This document shows, piece by piece, positions 35,661 through 47,600 of a stretch of DNA of 64,000 nucleotides. Within the stretch, counting starts at the first letter, position 1. The number at the start of each line of letters is the position of its first letter. The translations under genes were made by a program, and so were the position numbers. The notes below the pieces were generated by a model. That model was not told the origin of the DNA. It ran no database searches and saw nothing but the letters and a program-made list of their open reading frames with translations. The stretch is from Dryomyza anilis (taxonomy: Eukaryota > Arthropoda > Insecta > Diptera > Dryomyzidae), in assembly GCA_951804985.1 (NCBI GenBank), contig OX638132.1, positions 86,122,696 to 86,186,695 on the forward strand. The letters run 5' to 3'.

Positions 35661-37450
35661 GGGTGTTTGGTTTATCGATGTCAATAATTCAGGAGATAAT
35701 TCTATCACTCAAAAAATAAGAAAATGTAAAATAAAATTATGTCCTATTTATCACCCTGTTTACAGGGTGTTTTTTTTTTTAGTAAATGCATATAACTGAC
35801 ATAACGTAGTCGAAAAAAATGGTTATAAAGTATAATATTGTGATAAATGAATAAAAATTTGTAACTCGTCTTTTAGAAAATTAAATTGCCTTTCCAATGG
35901 TGTATCACATCTTCGAACCCCATAATTTCTTTCTTTTTGAAAACGTACGTAAAGTTGAAATTTACAAAAATAAAAATTCCTATTTTTACTTTGTCATTGA
36001 ATTTCGCAAAATTTCGTTGTGGATCACCCCATTTTTTCTAATTCATAATGATAGACCTGTTCATTCCCATTACTTTCTAAGTACTTACAATGATTTTAAA
36101 CTAGTAAGTTATGCTGCAAAAATAATTATACAGTGGCGAATCTTCTAATTTGGTGGTTGAAATTTAAACAAAAAAATCAATATAATTGAGAAATAATTTA
36201 AAACATTTATTAAAATTATTATCATTATCCGATTACCTCACAGAACATATTTTTGAACATATTTTCAAACATATATATTGTTTAATTATTTCTGCAGCAT
36301 TTCGTATCAAGTTAAAATCACTGTGATTTGTAGGAATTACTGCAAATGAGCTGCTCTATCATTATAAATTAGAAACCAGTTGGGAAGGTTAGATCACATG
36401 GGAAATTTTAAAGTAGGTGTAATTATGATAGTTAGGATTATCAAAATTATAGTCGGTCTAAGCCGACTATAAATACCCTACACATATGTGTGGTTACCAT
36501 TCAAAGTGATATATAGGTCACCAGGGTATACGAATCCTGAAAATAACTACAAACATTCAATCGCTGAAGAATTTCCATTCATTTGATACCCATATTTACA
36601 AATGGGTAGGTGTACCGAATTTCGATTTTTTTTTTTGTGAACCACAAGTCTTTTCGCCGGAAAACATTATTATCATGTATTTGAGCATGATGTCAATACA
36701 TATTTGACCAAAAAAGTTTACCTAAGCACGTATACAGTAAAATTGATCTGTATATGTAAATTTTATATGAGGTATTTGAACATAAGTGGTCGGATCATAG
36801 GTCACAATGGACCGATCTCGCCAATTTTTTCGCACATACAGCGTAGGTATATTAGTAATCTAAGTTATAAGTTTCATTTATCTAGCTCTTCAATTTTAAA
36901 AGTCTTAGGGATTTCAACAGACAGACAGACGGACAGACAGACGGACAGACAGACGGACAGACAGACAGACGGACATCGCTAAATCGACTCAGGAGGTCAT
37001 GCTGATCAAGAATATATATACTTTTCCATACCGGAGATGCTTCCTTCTGGGTGTTACAAACGGCGTACCAAACTGAATATACCCTTTCACTCTTAGTGTA
37101 GGGTATAAAAAGGGGTGATCGATAACGAAATTTATAGAAAATCATTGACAAAGTATAAATTTAAATTTTTATTTTTGTACATTTCAACTCTACGTACATG
37201 TTAGAAAAAGAAGAAATCATGAGTTTCGAAGGAGGGATATATCATTGAAAAGGTAATTTATGTTTAATTTCTAATATATGAGCTAAAATTGTTATTCAGT
37301 TATCAACATATGTCAGTAATATGCATTTACAAAACACCCCGTATCTCAAATAGGTTGCAAAATAGGAAATAATTTTATTTAACCTTTTCTTATTTTTTTG
37401 AGTTATAGAATGATCCCTGAATTATTGACGTCGATGAATCAAACACCCTT
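35661..37450. mobile_element. Foldback element interrupted by a mini-me insertion
   Basis: GGGTGTTTGGTTTATCGATG at the left is answered by CGTCGATGAATCAAACACCC at the right, and the inverted match continues for well over 100 bp (TTCAGG, TCACTCAAAAAATAAGAAAA, and an internal second GGGTGTTT). Without the inserted 734 bp it aligns with the uninterrupted copy at 41891-42556. The interruption lies after ATTATAAATTAG and before GGGGTGATCGATAACGAAAT. Confidence 0.85.
36374..37107 (+). mobile_element. mini-me/DINE-1-type Helentron copy with (GACA/GACG)n
   Basis: Complete copy: AACCAGTTGGGAAGGTTAGA at the start, the subterminal hairpin ATAGTCGGTC/GCCGACTAT, a ~58-bp (ACAG/ACGG) microsatellite at 36917-36974, then CATCGCTAAATCGACTCAGG and GCTGATCAAGAATATATATA, ending GTGTAGGGTATAAAAA. 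It encodes no Rep/helicase; the open frame across it is incidental. (GTCY)n next to this conserved core is the known hallmark of dipteran mini-me elements. Confidence 0.85.
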
Positions 37451-37467
37451 TATAAGAAATAACATAA

Positions 37468-37720
37468 AGGGTTTTTCAATAAGAGCGCTACAAAAGCTCT
37501 TTTGACATTTCTCTTCAGTAAGGTTTGCCATTTCATGATGGAAAGATATACGAATTCGAATTTCGGTAGTAAATTTTAATAATTTCGACTCGTTGTTGGC
37601 TCGTATATCTTTCCATCATGAAATCGAATGAAGGGAAATGTCAAAAGAACGGTAAGAAATGTGGCGTCGTTTGCTGTCCCTGTCGCTCTACTTTTGTAGC
37701 CTCCCTGTTGAAAAACCCTT
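37468..37720. mobile_element. Foldback MITE, AAGGGTTTTTCAA family, copy 3
   Basis: AAGGGTTTTTCAATAAGAGC at the left and GTTGAAAAACCCTT at the right, flanked by TA on both sides (37466-37467 and 37721-37722). 253 bp with a long self-complementary interior. It sits only 17 bp from the right end of the 35661-37450 element. Confidence 0.85.
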
Positions 37721-37779
37721 TACAAGAACTACATGAGAAGAAAGACGGATGACAAAAATGAACGAAAAATAAATATTTT

Positions 37780-38620
37780 TATTGAAATATGGTTTGATGA
37801 ACAGCATTCTTAAATATGATGTACATATATGTTATATTTTTTGTATTTATTCATTAATATGGTGAAACGTAGTCTTCAAATATAGTTCATCATACAGAAG
37901 AACGCTTTTTCGGTCATTCATCAGTTTGATAATGAATTCATAACATTGATGTTTTGTAGTAATCAATATTATGAATCGTTCTTTAATACAATGAACGAAA
38001 TACATAAATATGATGATCTTTTGTTTTCTGTGTAAGGTATAAAAAAGGCGATTCTATGTTTTGTGAAAATGAATTAAGATTATTTAAATGGAAATTTCAC
38101 ACAAAATATATTGAATGCGAACGTTTCAGTCGAATTCATTTCGTTATGGTAAAAGCGATTTTTGTTTTGTACACAAAAAAATATTTTCACCAACAACCAG
38201 TATTCATCATATTGATGATTTGATTCATTGAACTAAAATTGTATTTTTTCAGTGTTTTTTCATTTTTAATAATTTCAAACAAAAATTGATCTCCATTTAC
38301 ACATTTACGTATTAATAATTATTATAAGATTTGTGATATTAAAATTAATATGCTTTGATGATCAAAATTCATCAATATGATGTTCACTTTTTCATTAATA
38401 TGATGAAATGGAGGCTTCGAATAATTAGCAATTATATTTTATAAATCATTTCAGAATTATAAATACATAAATGTGTAAATGGAGACAAATCTGTGTTTAA
38501 AATTTGATGTTAAAAAATATTGAAAAGGAAAAACATTTAAAAAATACGATTTTAATTCAATGAATGAATTCATCAATATGATGATCCAGGTAGTTGGTGA
38601 AATTTTGGGTGTAATTTTTT
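37780..38620. repeat. Dispersed repeat with ATCATATTGATGAAT words
   Basis: Words such as TTCATCATATTGATGA, ATTCATCAATATGATGAT and ACCAACAACCAG / CTAGTTGGTGAAA-like pairs occur in both orientations at 37910-38250 and 38550-38610, suggesting one or two eroded inverted-repeat elements. Similar words occur at 23160-23240 and at 63745 to the window end. Boundaries are not clear. Confidence 0.45.
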
Positions 38621-39439
38621 GTGTTTGAACATTTTTTAATATCGATCGATCGAATTAAAAAAAAAACTTTTTTAGATTTATTTTAAAATGTTTAATACGG
38701 AATTCTGTTCTATAATGAAAATAGTTTTTTTTAGTGCAGCCAGTTGTTGTAATACATTTAAATAGTGAAAACCATTGTTATAGCTTATTGACACATTTAA
38801 TTAGCTAATAAATAAACAAGGTAGCACAATTTAAATTTAATATTCAGAGCAGAAATGTGTAATATGTGGGAAATATGCAGAGCAGTTGGTGTCGTTTTTT
38901 TATTTTGTGACAGTAACATCTGGAATTAGTTTAAAACAGCAAATACTAATTTCGCAATAAAAGTTATGGAATCACACTTTTCTAGTTCATGGTTAAATAT
39001 TGTTAACAGAATTCGACGATTTATTTTTAAAATATAAAATAACATTCGAATGATTATGAATTTTCTTAAATTTGATATTATTTGAATTATTATGATTGAA
39101 CAGATATATTAAGTTATACTATGTTTTTTAAAATGTGTTTAGTTACTTTTATTGTTACAGTATCCAAATTGAATACTGTGCTTAACAGACAAATTTTGCT
39201 ACATCTCTATAATAATCAGTATAATTTATTAATGCAATTGAACTCAAATTACAAAAGTTCACATGTTGTTTTAATAATGATTATGATTAGAATTGACGAA
39301 TTGCTTTTGCCGGTCGTTAAGTAATTTAATTAACTAACCGCTCTTTATTAATTTATTCGAAACAAGTATTTTTAATTTCGTAAAATTACGAGAAATTGTC
39401 ATAGTGTGATAATAATTTTTATATTTTTATATTTTGCAG
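38621..39439. other. Intronic AT-rich DNA upstream of the elongase start exon
   Basis: It ends in a T-rich tract and TTTTGCAG at 39432-39439, a good splice acceptor. The presence of this acceptor shows that transcription starts further upstream, in a non-coding first exon. Confidence 0.6.
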
Positions 39440-39511
39440 TTTATACAAAAATGGCGGTCATATTACATGAGATGCATGACTGGTACAGAGACCTTATGGA
39501 CAATCAGAGTG
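39440..39511 (+). CDS. Elongase exon with start codon (codons 1-20 and first base of 21)
   Basis: Acceptor TTTTGCAG precedes 39440; ATG at 39451; the exon ends CAGAGTG followed by GTATGT. It encodes the conserved amphipathic N-terminus M-A-V-I-L-H-E-M-H-D-W-Y. The following intron is 3717 bp and holds the two MITEs at 40006 and 40768 and the foldback copy at 41891. Confidence 0.93.
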
Positions 39512-42500
39512 GTATGTATTTCAATATCAATTAATGCGATTATTTGCATAAAATAGTTTTAAAAGTAATTCAAATCACACAAACAGACAGCTAGCTATAG
39601 TATACGGCAAGTTTTGTTTGTTGTACGTGGGTGTCACACAATTTCGTTTCGTATTGATATCAGTGGCAGTTGTCGATTTGAATATTATTTCAGCTCTATA
39701 TGGTGTTATGATTTCACTTTCTATTTCAATATTTAGATTTTTTTTTTTATTTTTATATTTTTGTAATAATAAAATATTCAACAACCAATTATAGTCGTAG
39801 CGAGTTCCTGCCTTAAAGACTACGACGTTTGCTGCCTTATTTAGCACTTAAATTATGTCAATTCTGTGCTCATGTTTTTTATATTATATATTTTGAAATT
39901 CAATCGTAGACTGAATGACTGCCGTTTGTGAGTCCATAGTACAGTACGTAAAATAAATTTAAGTTTTGCCAACCATTTAATATAATAATCATTAATTTGA
40001 TATAACCCTAGTAGAAATTTGCCCGATGCGCCATCGGAAAATGATCGGCATTTCGTTGGGTAAGCCCTATTTGAGAAAATATGATCATTGCCATGCTTTC
40101 CATACATTATCTAAATAGTCAATGTTCCCGATCATTGCTACATTATTTGTTCCTCATATCGAAATTAGCATCAGGCAATGATCGAGATTAATGAGAGAAA
40201 CCTTATTATGCTCGGGCTCAGACAAGGCAATTGTCGGGTAAATATTAAAATGCGGAATTGCCCGATCAGTACATGATCATGGCCTGAGGTCAATACATGA
40301 TCAGGACACTGCGTTACAAGGACATTATGAGCCTCGTCATATCCCGATAATCTCAAATAATGACATGATCACTTCGTTTTGATTGGCCCTACCAAAATGT
40401 CTACTAGGGAATAGTGATAAATTAATCCTAAAATTATTATAATATTGAATTGTGTTATAATATTGAATTTTTAACAACATTTTCAACACCAACTAAATAT
40501 GTTTATAGAAAATATAAATCTTTTCGATACAAAATCGAATCTGTAATGACAAAAACATTAATAGCATTCTAGATAGGTTCGTTTTTATCGAAAACTTCTA
40601 TCGTTTTCGTAGCATTATAGATTATTGAAAAACAACAATTTAGGCCTATAAACGATATCGATAAGATATCGATAAGACATCGTTTGGTTTGCTGGGTATG
40701 TAAAAACTTATATCTTATTTAATTTTTTTGAGAATTGAATAAGTTTTTGGAAATAAAATAGTCACTACCCAGTATGCCATTGGTTTCGAACTCGTTACGA
40801 GATCAATGCGAGAAAAAGGAGAAATCACACGATATCGGACACTTTCTCGTACCGATATCGAGCGCCAAATTGGGCCTCGATGCGTTTTGTCGGAGTTTTC
40901 TCGGTACGAGAAATTTTTTGAAATCGGAATGATATCGATGAAAAAATGATCAAAAAATGAAAAAAATATTACGATATCGATGCGATAAATGTTTATTTAT
41001 CGTATCTTTTCAATGAATTTTAATATATGAGAAATTATGAAAATTAAAATCAATAAAGCAACGAATCGAACTTTTTTCTCGAAGTTATTCGATAAAAATT
41101 CGAGGCATCGGAGGTCTCTGAGACATGGCAGACTGGGTAATGCTGTACTTTATCAACCTAGCTATTTGAAACTTATCTAGTCCGATATCTGTCCACTTTT
41201 TGTTGTACGTTAATTTTTTATAATTAAAATTAGATTATTCTTATTGTTCTATAACGCAATCTTTTTGTGAAGATTCTGGTATTTATTCTGGTATATCTGA
41301 TATTTATCATTGCAATATAATTATTTCAAATTTTGTATTATTATGGATCTCTGGACGAAAATTATCCGAGTGAAAATTTAGTTCAGGCTACAATTAATGT
41401 CTGATCGTTTTGATTGCATGATTTCAAATCAGGTATACACATCAGTTTCTGATTCAAAACGTGACACTATTTGAAGTTGCTATCCTGATCAGGTTGCCTG
41501 ATCTTACCTTTATCTTATCCTTATATCATTCCATAGATATTTAAATTTTTCTAAACTACATTTACCAAATTTGAGCCCTTTCAAACAAAAAATAGTTTTG
41601 TGAACACGCAAAGTTGTCTCAATAACTTTTGCGATGACAAAAAGTCAAAGTTTTGAGTCTAAATGAAATATTTCAAATTTTTAAAAATGTTAAGAATTTA
41701 TTTTCCATTTCTGTTTAACATTTACTTATTTAATTTGTTTATTAGAATAATTTTGCTGTGAAAAAAAAAATGCAAATGTTCCCCCTTTTTACCCTATATT
41801 TCAAAAAGTAGAACAGATACTAGACAATTAGTAATGTTGATCTTAAAGATCACACGGTTTTTCTAGAAAACCATTATCCATTTTCTTATACAGAGTGTTT
41901 TGTTCATCGATGTCACTAATAAATGGTGTCATTCTATGACTCAAAAAAATAAGAAAATGTAAAATAAAAAAATGTCTAATTCTGCACCCAGTTTAAGTTA
42001 CAGGGTGTTTAAAAAAATGCATATTACTGACATAACCTAGTTAAGAAAATATGTTATAAAGTATAATCTCTTGATTAATAAATACATCACAATACCCGCC
42101 ACTGTTTTATTATTTCTGCAGGATAACTTACCAGTTCAAAATCACTGTGATTGGTTAGAAAGTACGGGGAATGAACTGGTTATCATTATAAATTAGAAAA
42201 AAAATGGGGTAATCGATAACGAAATTTTGAAAAAATTAATGACAAAGTAAAAATTTGTATTTTTATTTTTGTAAATTTCAACTTTACGTATCTTTTAAAA
42301 TAGGAAGAAATCATGGGGTTCGAAGATGTGATATATCATTGGAAAGGTAATTTAATTTTGTAAAACATGACTTAAAAATTGTTATTAATTTATCAACAGA
42401 TTATACTTTATAACAAACATTCTTGACTAGGTTCATCTCAATAATATGCATCTCTTAAACACCATGTATCTTAAACTGGGTGCAGAATTAAACATATTTT

Positions 42501-44587
42501 TATTTAACATTTTCTGTTTTTTTTTTGAGTCATAGAATGATCTCCTGAATTATATCATAAAAATCTTAAATATTAAAAATTAAGCTAGGAATCTAAACGT
42601 CTTGAAAACAAAATCGAACATTGGCATTCCTTTAAAAATTGAAATTTTTCTAGACAAATAGAAGAAATCCGATCTATACCGATCTAAAATTATAAGAAAT
42701 ATAATCCTAGTAGAAATTTTGTAGGCTCATGATCGGGATTTGATCATTGAATTTTTTTCTGTGCCATATTACGACCAGTGGCATGATCAATATTAACAGG
42801 TTGTGATTATATTCACCCTAATAAGTCACATTTCTACTAGGGTAGGTAAATAAATTAATATTTTTCAAATATAGTTATTACGTTTACTGTTACAACTAAT
42901 TTCTGCAATCTTTCCTACAATATCTTGCGACATATCTTCGAAAACATGCCAACAATGTGGTGTCCTCACGTGCCTTCAATTGACTCAAAGTCACACGATT
43001 GAGAAATACCCACAACCAGGCCGTCAGTCAGTCAGTATGTCAGTCATTTGTCGCATAAAAGTCTTTGCATAAAATAGCAGTTGGTGTCAGTCAAATTGTG
43101 TTGGCTCAAAAATGTTGGCTCGCCGTTGAAACATTACGTACTTGGTATTAAATATATAATTGCAACACTCAACATTGTTATACATTAATGCACTAATACT
43201 AATCTTTATTTGTTGTTTTAACTTTCAGATCCCAGGGTAAAAGACTGGCCTATGATGTCATCGCCATTACCCACACTCGCCCTATGTATATTCTACGCCT
43301 ATTTTAGTAAATCCCTAGCACCAAAGATAATGGCTAAACGAAAAGCGCTGGATCTTAGAAAAATTCTAGTTTATTACAATTTATTTCAGACAATATTTAG
43401 TGCGTGGATTTTCTATGAGGTTTGTTTGTTTTTTATTTAATTATTTTGTATTATCTTCTCTGACTAACATTTTGTGTATTTCATTTTATTTTTCGTTTGC
43501 AGTACTTAATGAGCGGCTGGTGGGGTCACTACAGTCTAAAATGTCAACCCGTCGACTACTCGAAGAGCCCATTGGCCATGCGTGTAAGTAATATGGGGCC
43601 GGGTGGGTGTCTCCAGGCTTAAAGTAGATTTTTTTGGTTGTTATTTTATCATTTAGTACTTAGTTTAAATCATCATCGCATTTTGTTGTTACCATTGTAG
43701 ATGGCTCGCACCTGTTGGTGGTATTACATCGCTAAGTTCACCGAATTCTTTGATACGCTATTCTTTATTTTGCGCAAGAAAACCGAGCACGTATCCACGT
43801 TGCATGTCATTCATCATGGTTGCATGCCGTTCTCGGTGTGGATGGGCATGAAGTTTGCACCAGGTAAATACTAGGCTTAGTAGCATCAACGGAAACTATT
43901 CATTTTATTTTATTTAATTATTTTATTTATTTAGACTATATATATTTAGTAGTGTCTATGCGTGAATGTAAGGCGTAACATTTATAATAAATTTTAAGTT
44001 TTATTTATGCATTTTTGTATTGTACAAATTAAATTTAAAAAATACTTTATTGTTCAAAAATAGTTTTTCAACGAGTTTGAATTCGATATGCATGCGATTT
44101 CGCACGATATTCGATACATTTTCTGAATTTCAATTGGAAAGTTGTGAATTTCAAGTGATGTCTTTTTTTATATCAAATGGAAATTTTGAATAGACATCAA
44201 TCTTTTGAATTTCAATTAAAATTTCTGAATTTCAATTGATGTGTTTTTGAATTTCAATTAGAATTTCTGAATTTCAATGAATGTTTAGTTAGTTTTTAGT
44301 TCAAATGGAAAGTTGTGAATTTCAATTGATGTCTTTTGAATTTCAAATGGAATTTCTGAATTTCAATTGATGTCTTTTGAATTTCAATTGATGTCTTTTG
44401 AATTTCAATTAGAATTTATGAATTTCAGTTGATGTTTTTATACCCTACACTAAGAGTGAAAGGGTATATTCAGTTTGGTACGCCGTTTGTAACACCCAGA
44501 AGGAAGCATCTCCGGTATGGAAAAGTATATATATTCTTGATCAGCATGACCTCCTGAGTCGATTTAGCGATGTCCGTCTGTCTGTCC

Positions 44588-44641
<54 letters not shown>

Positions 44642-47600
44642 CTGTCTGTTGAAATCCCTAAGACTTTTAAAATTGAAGAGCTAGATAAACTTATAACTTA
44701 GATTACTAATATACCTACGCTGTATGTGCGAAAAAATTGGCGAGATCGGTCCATTGTGACCTATGATCCGACCACTTATGTTCAAATACCTCATATAAAA
44801 TGTACATATAAAGATCAATTTTTATGTATACGTGCTTAGGTAAACTTTTTTGGTCAAATATATATTGATATCATGCTCAAATACATGATAATAATGTTTT
44901 CCGGCGAAAAGACTTGTGGTTCACAAAAAAAAAAAATCGAAATTCGGTACACCTACCCATTTGTAAATATGGGTATCAAATGAATGGAAATTCTTCAGCG
45001 ATTGAATGTTTGTAGTTATTTTCAGGATTCGTATACCCTGGTGACCTATATATCACTTTGAATGGTAACCACACATATGTGTAGGGTATTTATAGTCGGC
45101 TTAGACCGACTATAATTTAGATAATCCTAACTATCATAATTACACCTACTTTAAAATTTCCCATGTGATCTAACCTTCCCAACTGGTTTTAATTTCAAAT
45201 TGAATTTCTGATTTTAATTGATGTCTCTTTTATTTCTGGAATTTCTGAATATCAATTGATATCTTTTGAATTTAAAATGAAATTTCTGAATATCAATGAA
45301 TGCTTTTTTTTTAATTTCAAATGGAATTTCTGAATTTCAATAGATGTCTTTTGAATTTCAAATGAAATTTGTGAATTTCAATTTATGTCTTTTGAATTTC
45401 AACTGGAATTACTGAATATCAATTGATTTCTTTTGATTTCTAATGGAATTTCTGAATATCAATTGATGTCTTTTGGATTTCAAATTGAATTTCTGATTTT
45501 AATTGATGTCTTTTTTATTTTGGAATTTCTGAATATCAATTGATGCCTTTTGAATTTCAACTGGAATTTCTGAATATCAATTGATGTCTTTTGATTTAAA
45601 ATGGAATTTCTGATTTCATTTGATGTCTTTTTTATTTCTGGAATTTCTGAATATCAATTGATATTCATATTTTGAATTTCAAATGAAATTTCTGAATTTC
45701 AATTTATGTCTTTCGAATTTCAAATGGAATTTCTAAATATCAATGAATGCTTTTTTTAATTTCAAATGAAATTTCTGAATTTCAATTGATGTCTCTAGAA
45801 GTTCAATTGCAATTTTTGAATATCAATTGATGTCTTTTGAATTTCAAATGAATTTTCTGAATTTCAATTGATGTCTTTTAAATTTCAACTGGAATTTCTT
45901 AATATCAATTGATGTGTTTGGAATTTCAAATGGAATTTCTGAATATATATGAATGAGTTTTTTTAATTTCAAATGAAATTTTTGAATATTAATTGATGTC
46001 TTTTGATTTTCAAACGAGAATTTCTGAATATCATTGATTTCAAATGAAATTTCTGCATTCCAATTAATGTCTTTCGAATTTCAAATGGAATTTATAAATT
46101 TCAATTGATGTCTTTTAAATTTCAATTAATTATTTCTGAATTACATTTTTAAATGGTGTAGAATTCATTTTATAATGATAAACCAAATATCTTTCATAGA
46201 GTACCCATATGTACGAACTTTAATAATTCAGAAAAATCGTAGTTCAGGACACTGGTCAAACTATATTAAAATAATGATGCTATTATAAATTAAATGCTAT
46301 ATATTCTATTGTTTTTTAATTTAACCAGATCTTCGACAATAAGTAAAAAAAAGAAAATATAATAGTTATCATTAATACTAAATCTGTATATTATATTTAA
46401 GCTTATTTACGAGTTAAACAAAAAAAAAAAATTGGAACTTTAGAATACGTTTTTTCGATATCCAATAAACAGTTTAAATTCCATATAATCTATGGATAAG
46501 AATCATTTGAATTGTCAACCCTAAGTAAAATATTTTTATTATGTATTATTAACGTTTTTGTTTTTTCATTTCACTATTTTTTATATTTATTATAATTGAT
46601 TACTTATCAAGTTTTATCATTAATTAGCGGTGTTTTAAGTGTGTTGCTGTAAATAGCAATATTTATCGCATTTATTACGGCTTTGCCACTATTATAAATG
46701 AACTTTGAATACCATTTAAAAATAAAATTGCAAAAAAAAACTTTATTTTTATTGCAGGTGGTCACAGCACATTCTTTGCACTACTTAATTCCTTTGTACA
46801 CATCGTCATGTATTTCTATTACATGATCGCTGCCATGGGTCCCAAATACCAGAAGTACATCTGGTGGAAGAAGTATTTGACCACCTTCCAAATGGTAAGT
46901 CTCAAATGCCCCCGTTTTCCCCATACGCTCCAACAGCCATTTTGAATAATGTTTTATTTTTATGTTTTATTTTAACAGCTTCAATTCGTTGCCATCTTTA
47001 CGCATCAGTTCCAGTTGCTGTTCCGCGACTGTGACTACCCCAAGGGTTTCATGGTCTGGATTGGTCTGCACGGCGTTATGTTCCTGTTTCTGTTCTCCGA
47101 TTTCTACAAAGCCAAATACACAGTGGCTGGTCGCAAGGCGCGTCTCTTGCTCAGAAATACCATTACCTCCAATGGACATGCGGCATCGAACGGCAACGGT
47201 GTGCTTGCCAACGGTAAAGCTACCAAGGAGCAGCTGTTGTCCGGTGGCGATAGCAAAATGGCCAACGGCAGCAATAAGGGTGCTTGCATGGTAAGTGGTG
47301 GCGCATTATGAAAATGCTAGTGACTGGGCTGGGGGGACTCAGTATTATCGACTTGATTTCTGAATCATTTGATTTACACAGTTTTAGAGAATTCGGAGAA
47401 TTCTCAATTCTGCAACGGTTACATTGTACATGGACTAATCAAATTTAATTAGAAATTAAAATGGAATTATAATTGTTTCAAACTGATTTCTAAATAGAAC
47501 AGCCAGTTATCGCAACGGGCGAATTTAATTTAGAAAAGTGTTTGGTACTTTGAAAAGAAAATACATAGGTGATTTTGAAGTTTCAAATTGGAATTTAAAT

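Noticed and set aside
36704..37151. Open frames rich in DRQT or CPSV
   Set aside because: They read through the GTCY microsatellite of a mini-me element.
46962..47294. Open frames in other phases and on the minus strand over the elongase exon
   Set aside because: They overlap the well-supported elongase exon in the wrong phase or strand; the elongase frame has the family motifs and splice sites.
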